Source: Nostoc foliaceum FACHB-393 (GTDB lineage Bacteria; Cyanobacteriota; Cyanobacteriia; Cyanobacteriales; Nostocaceae). Taken from it: a DNA stretch of 64,000 nucleotides. Both the position numbers and the translations under genes were made by a program. The notes beneath the pieces are model-generated. The model worked only from the letters and a program-made list of their open reading frames with translations, did not search any database and was not told the DNA's origin. Of this stretch, positions 1-9,242 are shown piece after piece (within the stretch, counting starts at the first letter, position 1; each line of letters starts with the position of its first letter). The stretch spans positions 62,001-126,000 of the forward strand of contig NZ_JACJTD010000021.1 of NCBI RefSeq assembly GCF_014698505.1. Direction: 5' to 3'.

Positions 1-806
1 CTCATAATTGGTACGTTGATAAGCGACGGCAAAATGTAGGATTTGTCAGCAGAGATGAAGCTCATATTATATACAATACAGCTTTAAAATTTCAGGGTAA
101 AAAAGCTTTAGAAATAGGTTGCTGGATGGGTTGGTCAGCTTGTCATTTAGCTCTAGGAGGAGTGCAGCTAGATGTCATCGATCCTATGCTATCCGAACAA
201 TTATTTAATGAAAGCGTCACAGATTCGTTAAAGTCGGCAGGCGTTAAAGAATCCGTGAATCTAATACCAGGATATAGCCCTCAAAAAGTAGAAGAGATAG
301 CAAATAAATTTCAACGGAAATGGTCATTGATATTTATAGATGGTAATCACGAAGCACCGGCTCCGCTGAATGATACAATTATTTGCGAACAACTTGCAGA
401 AGCAGATGCTTTAATTTTATTTCATGATTTGGCTTCTCCCGACGTAGGACAAGGCTTGGACTACTTAAAAGAGAAAGGGTGGAACACAATGGTCTATCAA
501 ACTATGCAAATTATGGGAGTTGCGTGGCGGGGAAATGTTGAGCCTGTAATACATCAGCCAGATCCTAAAATTAACTGGCCCCTACCTCCACATTTACAAG
601 GTTATTCTGTAAGTGGTTCAGTTCAAACTGCGGCGGAAGATAAATTTGCAGAAATTCTCAGAGCAGTTCGACCATATACTTTATTGAGTGAAGGAAAGTT
701 ATTCTCGCTTTATAGTCAGGTAAAACAACTATATTGTTATCTTTTTTGGCTGCCAAAAATGTTAATACAAGCGATCGCTAGAATCAAACCTATCAAGCAC
801 GACTAG
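1..806 (+). CDS. Class I SAM-dependent methyltransferase, 3' part (starts before the window)
   Basis: The reading frame is open from base 3 to the stop at 804-806, so the gene begins upstream. The first in-frame ATG (126) lies inside the SAM-binding motif I, whose Gly-rich stretch LEIGCWMGWSA is encoded from about 105, so it cannot be the true start. An acidic residue at the end of the next strand (DVIDPML) fits the ribose-binding position. A downstream stretch IFIDGNHE resembles motif IV/post-II of small-molecule or sugar methyltransferases of the Methyltransf_24 kind. The last 40 residues are hydrophobic and basic. The substrate cannot be read from the sequence. The gene converges on the ABC transporter gene to its right. 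Confidence 0.75.
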   Translation, partial: HNWYVDKRRQNVGFVSRDEAHIIYNTALKFQGKKALEIGCWMGWSACHLALGGVQLDVIDPMLSEQLFNESVTDSLKSAGVKESVNLIPGYSPQKVEEIANKFQRKWSLIFIDGNHEAPAPLNDTIICEQLAEADALILFHDLASPDVGQGLDYLKEKGWNTMVYQTMQIMGVAWRGNVEPVIHQPDPKINWPLPPHLQGYSVSGSVQTAAEDKFAEILRAVRPYTLLSEGKLFSLYSQVKQLYCYLFWLPKMLIQAIARIKPIKHD

Positions 807-819
807 CTTTGTATTATAA

Positions 820-858
820 GCCATCACTAGCGACTGGCTATGTGCCGCTAGTGATGGC
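820..858. terminator. Bidirectional terminator-like hairpin between convergent genes
   Basis: A perfect 13-bp stem (GCCATCACTAGCG at 820-832 pairs with 846-858) encloses a 13-base loop. It sits between the methyltransferase stop at 806 and the convergent ABC gene, whose stop codon (848-850) lies in the right arm. On the plus strand it is followed by TTTCTC; the T-tract on the minus strand is weak. It probably stops transcription in both directions. Confidence 0.6.
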
Positions 859-1984
859 TTTCTCTGGATGAAACATAGAGCTTCAATTCATCATGCCCCT
901 GTAGCTCGTCTTGATAAAACAATTTTATTGCTTGGTAGTCCAAAAGTGCATGAGTCATTTTTGAACTGACGACCATTTCATGAAAATCGGAACGATCAAT
1001 GGCAATAACTTTGATCGCTGCGTCATGTGCCGCACGTACAGTTGCTTTGCGCGTGGTTTCGTGCAGTAATCCTATTTCACCAAAATAGTTATTAGGCCCC
1101 AATGTTTGTAATAATTTTGATTCCGAACCTGAAAACTCTTGAATGATTTCTACCTCCCCTTCAATCAAGATATAGAATTTATCAGCCACCTCACCCTGGC
1201 GAATAACAATTTCACCGGGCTGGAAGGTCAACATTTTTAACTTGGGAATCAATTGAATTAATTGCTTATCCGTTAAAGTTGGTAAAGCAACAGATAGCTG
1301 ACCCTCATAGTCCACATCAAGTTTGCCATCTTCCATACGCACGATGCGATCGCTAGCCCCAAAGATACGACTGTCATGGGTAACAATCAAAACTGCACTT
1401 CCTTGTTCTTTCGCTAGTGTCGTCATCAATTCGGTGACTTCTTGTCCTGTTTGCCGATCTAAAGCGGATGTAGGCTCGTCCGCCAGAAGTAATCGAGGGC
1501 GGTGAACGAGGGCGCGGGCGATCGCAACACGTTGTTTTTGTCCGCCAGAGAGATCCCTTGGATAAGCGCTCAGATGCTGCCCTAACCCTACCGCTTTCAG
1601 GATTTCCGTACTTTGGCTTCTTGCTTCTTGAGGCGTGAAATTATCCTGTAGTTCCAGAGAAACCATCACATTCTGCTGGACAGTCATAAAATCCAGTAAG
1701 TTAAAATGCTGAAAAACATAGCCGATACCTCGCCGTATTTGCATTCGCTGGATTTCGTTGGCTCCCTTCAATTCATGATCCAGCACTTGGAGACTACCCT
1801 CTTGAACAGAACGCATACAGCCAATTAGAGATAGTAGCGTTGTTTTTCCAGAACCAGATGCTCCAGTTAAAATAACAACTTCTTTTGGGTAAATATCCAG
1901 ATCAATTCCAAATAAAATTTGTTTTTGATTTTTGCCTTCTTGATAATAATGATTTAGCTTTTTGATGGCTATTACCTGACTCAT
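848..1984 (-). CDS. DevA-type ABC exporter ATPase fused to a cyclic-nucleotide-binding domain
   Basis: This 378-residue protein has a complete ABC domain of the MacB/LolD/DevA group: Walker A GASGSGKTT at 41-49, Q-loop Q92, signature LSGGQ at 145-149, Walker B LLLADE at 165-170 and H-loop His203. DevA-type ATPases normally end near residue 235. Here about 130 further residues form a cNMP-binding fold, with the phosphate-binding cassette visible as FGEIGLL (301-307) followed by TRKATVRA. The gene is the last of a minus-strand trio after a DevB-like adaptor and a DevC-like permease, 26 bases downstream of the latter. The trio probably exports a lipid, glycolipid or peptide through a TolC-like porin. 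Ligand control of the ATPase by cAMP or cGMP is an inference. Confidence 0.88.
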   Translation of the reverse strand: MSQVIAIKKLNHYYQEGKNQKQILFGIDLDIYPKEVVILTGASGSGKTTLLSLIGCMRSVQEGSLQVLDHELKGANEIQRMQIRRGIGYVFQHFNLLDFMTVQQNVMVSLELQDNFTPQEARSQSTEILKAVGLGQHLSAYPRDLSGGQKQRVAIARALVHRPRLLLADEPTSALDRQTGQEVTELMTTLAKEQGSAVLIVTHDSRIFGASDRIVRMEDGKLDVDYEGQLSVALPTLTDKQLIQLIPKLKMLTFQPGEIVIRQGEVADKFYILIEGEVEIIQEFSGSESKLLQTLGPNNYFGEIGLLHETTRKATVRAAHDAAIKVIAIDRSDFHEMVVSSKMTHALLDYQAIKLFYQDELQGHDELKLYVSSRESHH

Positions 1985-2010
1985 AAATCTATAAAATTAA
2001 TGAATTAAAT

Positions 2011-3219
2011 TTACTTAAAAACATCGACTGGATCTGCATCTTTAACCTTTAGTAAGGAAAGCCCTGCTGATATTAGGCAAATAATGCAGACTAATCCTAG
2101 AACAAAAAATGCTGATTCTACAGTCATTTGGATAAATATCTTTGTAATTTTCACTAAGTAATCATAAGCCAGACATGATATTATTCCACCTGGAATATAT
2201 CCGGCAATAACTAAAAATATTGCCTCTTGAAAAACTATAGAAACCAGAGATTTTTGACTAAACCCAAGAGCTTTTAAGGTTGCATAACTGGCAAGATTAT
2301 GCGTAACCTTTACATAAAGTATTTGATATAAAATAAAAATACTGATAATTACAGCAATGATCAAAATAAACCGGAATATGAAGCCCATAGGTGAATTGTT
2401 TTCATGGAATATTTTTTCTCTTGTGATTAGTTCTGATTTTGAAAATACTTTAATGTTTCTAGGAAGATAACTTCTCAGTTGCTCAACAGTTCGCTCTATA
2501 TTGTCCTTGGAATTAGTATTTGACTTTAATTTAATTAAGCCAACATCGATTTTTGTTAAGCTCCGTCCAAATAATTGACTAAAAGTCGTTGGATTGATGA
2601 CAAAACTAGCATCATAAGCATTATTAACTCCTAATTCAAAAAGTCCAACAACTCTAAGTTCTCGTAATGAGCCGGTAGCTCCTGCTAACACTTCTGCTGA
2701 TGATTCTCTTCTTTCGTTGAATTCAGCAATGATGGGATTAAATTCATTTCTGGCATTCCGGTCAAATAAAGCAAATTTTTGCTTGTTTAGTTTTTCAATA
2801 TTCTCTTTAAGTCCGGGGAGATTTAGTGTTTGTATATTAGAAGGAATGCCTATGACATTCACTCTAATGCGATAAAGAGACTGATTTCTGTCGTACCATT
2901 GGGTTGAAGTAATGTAAAGTGGTGCGACAGATTCAACGCTCTTTAACGCTAGTGCTTGATATAAAGGTCTAGAGGAAAAAGTTACTGGTTGCAGTACAGT
3001 TGAAGAGAGAGAGCTAACTAAAACAATATCTGCATTAAAATTCAAAGGTAATTGCAACGCCCCTTCTAAAAACGCATTTCTCAATCCAAGCTGCATAAAA
3101 ATGAGAAATGTAATGCAAAAAATTCCTACAATTCCTGCAATAGTTTGATTACGTTGATATCTCAATTGCAACCAAGCAATAGGAATTTTTTGAAGTTCAA
3201 TTACAAAACGTCTGATCAT
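2011..3219 (-). CDS. DevC-type ABC exporter permease (FtsX/MacB fold)
   Basis: The 402-residue protein has an N-terminal membrane segment (about 27-47), a large periplasmic region, and three membrane helices in the last 130 residues, the arrangement of MacB/DevC permeases. The start ATG overlaps the stop of the upstream adaptor gene by four bases (ATGA), so the two are translationally coupled. The C-terminal motif KVKDADPVDVFK is typical of DevC proteins, which end with a conserved DP-V-FK. It should pair with the ATPase downstream to form an inner-membrane export complex. The exported substrate is unknown; heterocyst glycolipid export is the best-studied role of the family, but cyanobacteria carry several paralogs. 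Confidence 0.88.
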   Translation of the reverse strand: MIRRFVIELQKIPIAWLQLRYQRNQTIAGIVGIFCITFLIFMQLGLRNAFLEGALQLPLNFNADIVLVSSLSSTVLQPVTFSSRPLYQALALKSVESVAPLYITSTQWYDRNQSLYRIRVNVIGIPSNIQTLNLPGLKENIEKLNKQKFALFDRNARNEFNPIIAEFNERRESSAEVLAGATGSLRELRVVGLFELGVNNAYDASFVINPTTFSQLFGRSLTKIDVGLIKLKSNTNSKDNIERTVEQLRSYLPRNIKVFSKSELITREKIFHENNSPMGFIFRFILIIAVIISIFILYQILYVKVTHNLASYATLKALGFSQKSLVSIVFQEAIFLVIAGYIPGGIISCLAYDYLVKITKIFIQMTVESAFFVLGLVCIICLISAGLSLLKVKDADPVDVFK

Positions 3220-4301
3220 TCTTCAAGTCCTATTGATACATCAACTTTGAGATTCGTCATTCCTGCTACAACACGGCTAGTTTCCCGATCCAGGCGAATT
3301 TTCACTTCTACTACATGAGCATCGACATCTGTTGCAGAATCTGTATCTAAAACATCGGGTTTACCAATTTCTAAACCCACTTCGGATACTTTTCCAAAAA
3401 GCGGTTTAGTGAGGCTGGGACTGGTAATCGTTGCTGTTTGGTCTAGATGTATTTTGGGGATATCTGTTTCATAAACCTCTGCTACTACCACCATTTGCAT
3501 CGTATTACCTAAACTCACGATGCCTTTCGTCCCCACCATTTCACCAGGAAACGTTTGCACCTTGAGGATTTGTCCAGATCGGGGCGATCGCACCACACTT
3601 AAGTCCAGTTCCGCCTGAGCCTGCACCACCTTTGCCTGTGCCTGTTTCACCTCTGCCTGGGACAACTGCACATCTACTGGGCGCACTTCTGCCAAACTAT
3701 TCAAAGAGGCACGGGCTTGATTCACCTGTCGTTGTGCAGCTTCCATCCCCAAGCGTTTGCTATCGTACTGGGAAGCCGAAACCGCCCCCTCATGGTACAA
3801 ACTGCGATACCGTGACTCCTCCACCTGAGCATTCTTCAATTCTGCTTCCAGACGAGCGATCGCTGCTTGTTGAGCCTGTAAATCTCCCTGTTTCGCCCCC
3901 GCTCGTACCTGCATTAATCGTGCTTGGGCTACTCCCACCTCTTCTAGCGCCGTCTTCACAGTCGCTAGACGACGAGTATAATTATCTAACACCGCAAGCA
4001 CTTGCCCCGCCTTCACCCAATCCCCTTGCTTCACCCGTAGCTGTTGGATGCGGGCTGATTCCGTTGAAGAAGGCGGAAACACTTGAAGCACTTCTCCTTC
4101 TGGTTCCACACGCCCCAAAGCCGTTACCGCTTGCACCACTGGTGTTTCAACCACTGGCTGAGGTTTGACTGCTTCACTCCTCGCCATCATCCGATACACC
4201 ATTACTCCACTAAGCGCGATTCCACTGAAAAAAAATGTAGCTATAAGTACAAGTAATATAGTGTTTTTACTGTTGTCATTACGGGTGAAAAAATATGTCA
4301 T
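3216..4301 (-). CDS. DevB-type membrane fusion protein (HlyD family)
   Basis: I place the start at the ATG ending at 4301 (361 residues), preceded by the Shine-Dalgarno-like AGGAAG four bases upstream. A longer frame reaches 4469, but its extra 56 residues are hydrophobic, AT-rich and unlike the family. The protein has one membrane anchor (about 14-37), a lipoyl-like half-motif (VKQGDWVKAGQVLAVLD), a long Ala/Gln-rich coiled-coil hairpin, the second half-motif (SPRSGQILKVQTFPGEMV) and a beta-barrel. It bridges the permease to an outer-membrane TolC-like channel. It is the first gene of the adaptor-permease-ATPase operon. Confidence 0.88.
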   Translation of the reverse strand: MTYFFTRNDNSKNTILLVLIATFFFSGIALSGVMVYRMMARSEAVKPQPVVETPVVQAVTALGRVEPEGEVLQVFPPSSTESARIQQLRVKQGDWVKAGQVLAVLDNYTRRLATVKTALEEVGVAQARLMQVRAGAKQGDLQAQQAAIARLEAELKNAQVEESRYRSLYHEGAVSASQYDSKRLGMEAAQRQVNQARASLNSLAEVRPVDVQLSQAEVKQAQAKVVQAQAELDLSVVRSPRSGQILKVQTFPGEMVGTKGIVSLGNTMQMVVVAEVYETDIPKIHLDQTATITSPSLTKPLFGKVSEVGLEIGKPDVLDTDSATDVDAHVVEVKIRLDRETSRVVAGMTNLKVDVSIGLEE

Positions 4302-4502
4302 AATTCTTCCTGTTTGGAGTATAAAACTATTGTTAGATATAGGATATAAGTCAATTTCACCTTGATAAAGTAAAAGAAAAAAGCATAAATTATCTGGGAA
4401 AGTTTTTATCTTTATAATATATACTGTTACTATTATTACTGCCAATCGCTCTATTACTGACTTCTGCAAAAACTGAGTCAGTATATAGAGTGATTGAAAA
4501 TT

Positions 4503-4709
4503 CTAGTCTTTGTTTGGCGGTGGTAAAACTTTACAATTTTCCCCATAGGATGAAGAACGCACATTTAACGGTAAAGCTGCGGCATTATTTCCTAAGCCAC
4601 AGCCAATTAATAGCGCCTTTTGCCCAGAAGCGAATTGTTCACAATTGGTCAACCAATATTGCAGATCAGGGTGTGAGGAGCTAACTTTGCCTAAGGAATT
4701 TGTGCTGCA
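4503..4709 (-). pseudogene. Decayed methyltransferase fragment
   Basis: On the minus strand one frame between two stops (TGA at 4710-4712 and TAG at 4503-4505) reads as protein: HPDLQYWLTNC, then a clear SAM-binding motif I, ALLIGCGLGNNAAAL, after which similarity ends. There is no start codon in frame and only about 68 codons remain, so this is a relic of a class I methyltransferase gene. It is of a different type from the intact methyltransferase just to the right. The rest of the spacer 4302-4737 shows nothing else convincing; the devB promoter should lie near 4310-4400. Confidence 0.5.
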
Positions 4710-4737
4710 TCACCTTGGCAGCGACCATTATACTTTT

Positions 4738-5505
4738 TCATCGTGGTGATTTTGCGATCGCTGCCCAAACTCTGTGGTGAACCTGAAGAATTGGCGTAGG
4801 ATATTTTGCTTCGAGTAATGTCGCCAATTCCTGGTCAAATACTTCTACCTTTTCTGGTGTCAAACTGGCTCCCACGCCAGCACTAGCACGAATTCGTCCC
4901 CGCCAAGCTTCGTGTGTATAAGACACAAACACATCATAAGAAAATGTGCGGATTTCTCGGAATCCTCCTTCGCCAATGTCTTGTAACCACAGGGGATACA
5001 ATCCATTACCGCCGCCCAGATTCCACGCTGGATTATGAGCCTTGATCAGTTGTTCTGTTGCTTCAACTACATTACCTTTTAAGGGTATCCAATCAAAATG
5101 AGCGATCGCCAGCGAGCCATTTCTTTTCAATATGCGAGTAATTTCTTGGACGGCCCGCGGACGGTCAAACCAATGCCAACACTGTCCAGCAGTGATCACA
5201 TCTGCACTTGCATCTGGTAACTCGGTATTCTCGGCAGTTGCGACTCGATAATCTACTTTGAGTTGGACAGATTCGCTTAACAGTCTCGCTTGTTCTAAAA
5301 GTGATACTGATGGATCTATGCCAATCACATAAGCACCTCTATCAGCAAAGCCCCGCGCTAGTGTTCCTGTTCCTGTACCGAGGTCAACAATATTCTGCCC
5401 TGGTAAACCTATACCATATTCAGACAGTTTGTTAAATAATGAACTGGGAAAGCCAGCGCGGTGTTTTGCATAATCAGTAGCAGTTGCACCAAAATCAATT
5501 TTCAT
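4738..5505 (-). CDS. Class I SAM-dependent methyltransferase (Methyltransf_11 type)
   Basis: The 255-residue protein shows motif I as VDLGTGTGTLA (about 40-50), an acidic post-I residue in VIGIDPS, and motif IV near AGQCWHWFDRPRAVQEI. That layout is common in UbiE/biotin-synthesis-like and tellurite-type methyltransferases. I prefer the ATG ending at 5505 to the GTG four codons upstream, because GAGG, a good ribosome-binding site, lies six bases before this ATG and overlaps the GTG. The gene stands alone on the minus strand. The substrate is unknown. Confidence 0.8.
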   Translation of the reverse strand: MKIDFGATATDYAKHRAGFPSSLFNKLSEYGIGLPGQNIVDLGTGTGTLARGFADRGAYVIGIDPSVSLLEQARLLSESVQLKVDYRVATAENTELPDASADVITAGQCWHWFDRPRAVQEITRILKRNGSLAIAHFDWIPLKGNVVEATEQLIKAHNPAWNLGGGNGLYPLWLQDIGEGGFREIRTFSYDVFVSYTHEAWRGRIRASAGVGASLTPEKVEVFDQELATLLEAKYPTPILQVHHRVWAAIAKSPR

Positions 5506-5764
5506 CAAAAACCTCACGGGAGTTTGGAAACCCAGTGGCTTTTAGCCCTGGCAGGAAAAACGACTCGGCAGGCTTGAGCCTGCTGTCCACACATTCTGCT
5601 TCAACCCTACTTTCGCTGTAAATATTAATAGTAGCGAAAGTTTGTTCATGTACCTGATGCATAGGCTAGAAGTTCTCTACCCACGGACGTAGTTCTATTT
5701 CTCATGTCCAAGCATTGTGGGGTTATTTTAAGGCATAAAGAATGGTGTTCGTTAGAAGCTCACG

Positions 5765-8536
5765 TTATTTTCCGGGATGAACTTTTTTGATATCGATTTG
5801 GGCTTTGACTACAGTTGGATCATCTGTCTCCTCGATCCGAAAACCAAGTTTTTCACAAACTTTTTGCATAGCATAATTGTCAACCAAGATATCAGCAGTG
5901 ATTCTTTTCAGTTGCTCATCTCGACTAACTTGCAATAATCTTTGTAGTAATTCGGTTCCTATCCCCTGGCATTGAGAGCGATCGCACACCACAATAGCAA
6001 ATTCTGCTTCATTTGTACCATGTATTTTACTTAACCGACCGACTGCTAAAATTTCCCGTGTCTGGGTTTCAAGATTTTGATATTCCACAACTAGGGCTAT
6101 TTCGCGATCGTAATCAATAAAGCAGATGCGTGTTAATCGTTCATGGGCTACTCTCGACTGGAGTTTAATTAAGTGGAAATAACGAAAATAAACGCTTTGT
6201 TCTGAGAGTGTCTTGTGAAATTGCACCATCAACGGCTCATCTTCTGGACGGATAGGACGGATGGTAACAGGAGTGCCATCTCTCATCATCCACTTGCCAC
6301 TATATTGTGTGGGATAGGGTCGAATCGCTAACTTTGGTAGTTGCTCTTCTTTAACATTTGGTTCATAAAGGATAATCCGCGCATCGAGAGCAATCAATTG
6401 TTCAGATGAAGCCAGCAATGGGTTAATATCGATTTCCTTAATCCAACGCTGTTCGACAACTAATTGACTAAATACCACCATTAATTGTTCAAGGGCGGCT
6501 ATATCAACACTTTTGCGTCCCCGAAAACCTTTCAGCGCTTTGTAAATCTGTGTTTGCTCCATCATGCGGCGCGCTAAAGTTGTATTCAGGGGTGGAAGTG
6601 CGATCGCGCGATCGTGAAAAATCTCGACTAGTTGTCCCCCTGTGCCAAAAAGCAATACCGGGCCAAACTGTGGATCGAGACTACTGCCGATAATCAGTTC
6701 ATAACCGGCCATTTTTACCATAGGCTGCACGGTTACACCTAAAAAATGCTCAACACCTACTTTCTCACTCACTGATTCTGCAATAGCTTTGTAAGCGTGT
6801 CGTACAGTTTCAGCATCTTTCAGATTTAACTGCACACCGCCAACATCGGTTTTATGAGTAATTGTCTGGGAAAAGAGCTTTAAAACCACTGGATAGCCAA
6901 TTGTTTCAGCACATTGAACTGCTTCATCCTCGGTCTTAGCAACGCAAGTTACAACCACCGGAATACCATAAGCTGCCAAAATCTGCTTTGATTCCAACTC
7001 TGTGAGAATAGTTCGCTGTGCTTGACGTGCTGTTTGAATGATTTTTTCAACGCAGTTACGGTCTGGTATCTCTAATGAGGAATCAAGTGCAGGCATTACA
7101 GGAGTTTCGTAGATACCACGCAGGTTATAACTAGATTGCCACATATAACTAAATATCCGAGCAGCAGTGTCAGGATAAGGATATGTGGGGATATGGTTAC
7201 GATTGAGAATCATCTCACCTGCTGCTACATCTGCTCCTCCCATCCAACTGGCAAGGATGGGTTTACCAGCCATATGTGCGTAGGGTTTCAATTGTTCGGC
7301 TGTTTGGGTAGGGTCTGTCATTGCTTGAGGAGTGAGAATCACCAATAAGCCGTCACTATTTGGATCTTGAGCAGCTATTTCTAACGCTTTGGTATATCTT
7401 TGTGGGTCAGCGTCGCCCAGAATATCAATCGGGTTGCCGTGACTCCAATGTGCTGGTAATAGTTGGTTAAGGGATGCGCTAGTTTCTTGAGAAATTGGTG
7501 CAACTTCTCCACCAGCAGCAATCAGAGCATCGGTGGCAAGTACTCCAGGGCCACCTGCGTTAGTTAAAATTGTCAGGCGTGGCCCTTTGGGACGGGGTTG
7601 TTTTGCCAGCACCTCCGCCATATCGAACAAGTCGGAGATGCTGTTGACGCGCAACACTCCACAACATCGGAAAGCTGCATGAAGAACCTCATCACTTCCT
7701 GTTAGTGCACCAGTATGAGAAGCTGCTGCCTTAGCTGCGGCTTCAGTACGGCCTGCTTTAATCACAATAATTGGTTTGGTTAGAGCAACTTCCCGCGCTG
7801 CTGAGAGAAACGATCGCGCATTCCCAATTGATTCCATGTAAATGACAATACTTTTGGTCTGCGGGTCATCACCCAAATAGTAAATCAAATCTCCCCAACC
7901 CACATCCAGCATTGAACCAAGGGAAATAAAGGCACTAAATCCGACGTTTTCCCGAAAACTCCAATCAAGGATAGCAGTGCAAAGCGCTCCACTTTGACTA
8001 ATAAAGCCGACATTTCCAGGACGTGCCATTGTACTGGCAAAAGTTGCATTTAAACCTGTTCGTGGACTCATCACACCTAAGCAGTTCGGGCCAATAATCC
8101 GCATTTTGCCACGATGTGCTTGCTCAAGTATTTGCTGTTCTAAAGCTACACCCTCTGCACCAGCTTCTTTAAAACCAGCACTAAGAATAATTGCACCTTT
8201 GACACCTGCATCCACACACTCATTAATAATGCTTGGGACTGTTGGTGCTGGGGTGGCAATAACTGCTAAATCCACTAGTTCTGGGACATCAAAGATAGTC
8301 GGGTATGCTTTGATTCCCAATATGCTATGCCGCTTGGGATTGACAGGGAAAACAGTTCCACCAAAAGGATTGCTAATCAAGTTCCATAGTAGAGTGCGTC
8401 CAACACTATCAGCTTTTTCGCTAGCACCAATTACAGCAACACTTTTTGCGGCAAAGATAGCATCAAGGGGATTAGCTTTCTCGGTTCGCAAAATATCATA
8501 GGCGCGATCAACGGATGACTGGATAGGCTTTTGCAT
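5765..8536 (-). CDS. NDP-forming acyl-CoA synthetase/GNAT acetyltransferase fusion (Pat/PatZ-like)
   Basis: At 923 residues this matches the long bifunctional family. The order is a CoA-binding Rossmann domain (about 25-150, SVAVIGASEKADSVG), succinyl-CoA-ligase-like domains (about 150-470, with GFISQSGALC), an ATP-grasp domain (about 500-720, VVLKLFSQTITHKTDVGGV) and a C-terminal GNAT domain (about 740-915, IVVCDRSQCQGIGTELLQRLL for acetyl-CoA binding). Proteins of this build either make acetyl-CoA with ATP/ADP or, when the ligase part is inactive, act as protein lysine acetyltransferases that tune acetyl-CoA synthetase and other enzymes. I cannot tell which applies here. It lies 44 bases downstream of hoxW on the same strand, so read-through from hoxW is possible. 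Confidence 0.87.
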   Translation of the reverse strand: MQKPIQSSVDRAYDILRTEKANPLDAIFAAKSVAVIGASEKADSVGRTLLWNLISNPFGGTVFPVNPKRHSILGIKAYPTIFDVPELVDLAVIATPAPTVPSIINECVDAGVKGAIILSAGFKEAGAEGVALEQQILEQAHRGKMRIIGPNCLGVMSPRTGLNATFASTMARPGNVGFISQSGALCTAILDWSFRENVGFSAFISLGSMLDVGWGDLIYYLGDDPQTKSIVIYMESIGNARSFLSAAREVALTKPIIVIKAGRTEAAAKAAASHTGALTGSDEVLHAAFRCCGVLRVNSISDLFDMAEVLAKQPRPKGPRLTILTNAGGPGVLATDALIAAGGEVAPISQETSASLNQLLPAHWSHGNPIDILGDADPQRYTKALEIAAQDPNSDGLLVILTPQAMTDPTQTAEQLKPYAHMAGKPILASWMGGADVAAGEMILNRNHIPTYPYPDTAARIFSYMWQSSYNLRGIYETPVMPALDSSLEIPDRNCVEKIIQTARQAQRTILTELESKQILAAYGIPVVVTCVAKTEDEAVQCAETIGYPVVLKLFSQTITHKTDVGGVQLNLKDAETVRHAYKAIAESVSEKVGVEHFLGVTVQPMVKMAGYELIIGSSLDPQFGPVLLFGTGGQLVEIFHDRAIALPPLNTTLARRMMEQTQIYKALKGFRGRKSVDIAALEQLMVVFSQLVVEQRWIKEIDINPLLASSEQLIALDARIILYEPNVKEEQLPKLAIRPYPTQYSGKWMMRDGTPVTIRPIRPEDEPLMVQFHKTLSEQSVYFRYFHLIKLQSRVAHERLTRICFIDYDREIALVVEYQNLETQTREILAVGRLSKIHGTNEAEFAIVVCDRSQCQGIGTELLQRLLQVSRDEQLKRITADILVDNYAMQKVCEKLGFRIEETDDPTVVKAQIDIKKVHPGK

Positions 8537-8580
8537 GATTCGCTGTTACCTGTGGTGGAAAGTAACCGTTCAAGAAAATT

Positions 8581-9054
8581 TTAAAGAAGTAAGCTGAAAT
8601 TTTCGTCTATAATTTGGGTAATTTTTTTTAGGGCGATCGCTACTCCAATTTCAGCAAATGGTGATAAGTAGCAACCTAATTCAAAGTTTACTCCTGGTAC
8701 TTTTATCCACCAAGCTGGCGGACAACGACCGTATACAGCTTGAGTCAGAGCTAAGAGCGATCGCGGATCGCCTATATGCCCTGCAATAATCTTGAAAGAT
8801 TCAGGTGAAAGCGATTGTACTTGTACCTGAGAACTTTCAGAGGTGAAACAAGCATCGATAAAGACTGCCAAATCAGCATTTGCTAAAGCTTCAGCCAGTT
8901 CAGGGGTGAGTTGGTGGACAGCAAGAGATTTCACGTTTGATAGATGCAACGCCTTAGCTACTCGTTGCCCAATGCCATCATCACTACGCAATTCATTACC
9001 GTAACCAATGGCGATCGCCTCCGGCGGCGCGTAGCCCATCGCATTGCAATTCAT
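8581..9054 (-). CDS. hoxW: Hydrogenase maturation protease for HoxH
   Basis: The 157-residue protein has the NiFe-hydrogenase endopeptidase signature GYGNELRSDDGIG (17-29). Residues at the places that bind nickel in the family are present: Glu21, Asp67 and His93. These enzymes cut the C-terminal tail off the large subunit after the active-site metal is loaded. The position near hoxH, on the same strand, argues for HoxW rather than HupW. The N-terminus is odd: residues about 5-15 are encoded by a dispersed repeat (9011-9042) and no strong ribosome-binding site precedes the ATG, so the true start may differ (an ATG follows at codon 6). Confidence 0.82.
   Translation of the reverse strand: MNCNAMGYAPPEAIAIGYGNELRSDDGIGQRVAKALHLSNVKSLAVHQLTPELAEALANADLAVFIDACFTSESSQVQVQSLSPESFKIIAGHIGDPRSLLALTQAVYGRCPPAWWIKVPGVNFELGCYLSPFAEIGVAIALKKITQIIDENFSLLL
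9011..9042 (-). repeat. Small dispersed repeat at the 5' end of hoxW
   Basis: On the minus strand the 32 bases begin GCGATGGGCTACGCG and end GGAGGCGATCGC. This resembles the repeat family at 9597, 15488, 47855 and 60162, which shares the GCGATG start and the CTACGC block. It encodes AMGYAPPEAIA of HoxW, immediately before the conserved IGYGN. Confidence 0.55.
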
Positions 9055-9242
9055 AGTTTTTGGCTGTCTAACACTACTTTCAAGTTATGCAAAAAACTTG
9101 AAGAACTTGTGAAGAACTGCTCAATCGACAAATTTTCTGGTTTTTTCTTTAACTGTCTTATCTGTCCTTGCATTCTCACTTTTATGCTGAGAATATATTC
9201 AAATTGATACACCAACTTGTAATTTACAAGTAAAAAGAACCC

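Noticed and set aside
3632..4168. 178-codon plus-strand ORF opposite the membrane fusion protein gene
   Set aside because: Pro/Leu-rich product is the antisense of the Ala/Gln-rich coiled coil; the minus-strand gene has clear family motifs.
4490..4684. 64-codon plus-strand ORF
   Set aside because: It is the antisense shadow of the methyltransferase relic and has no protein-like features.
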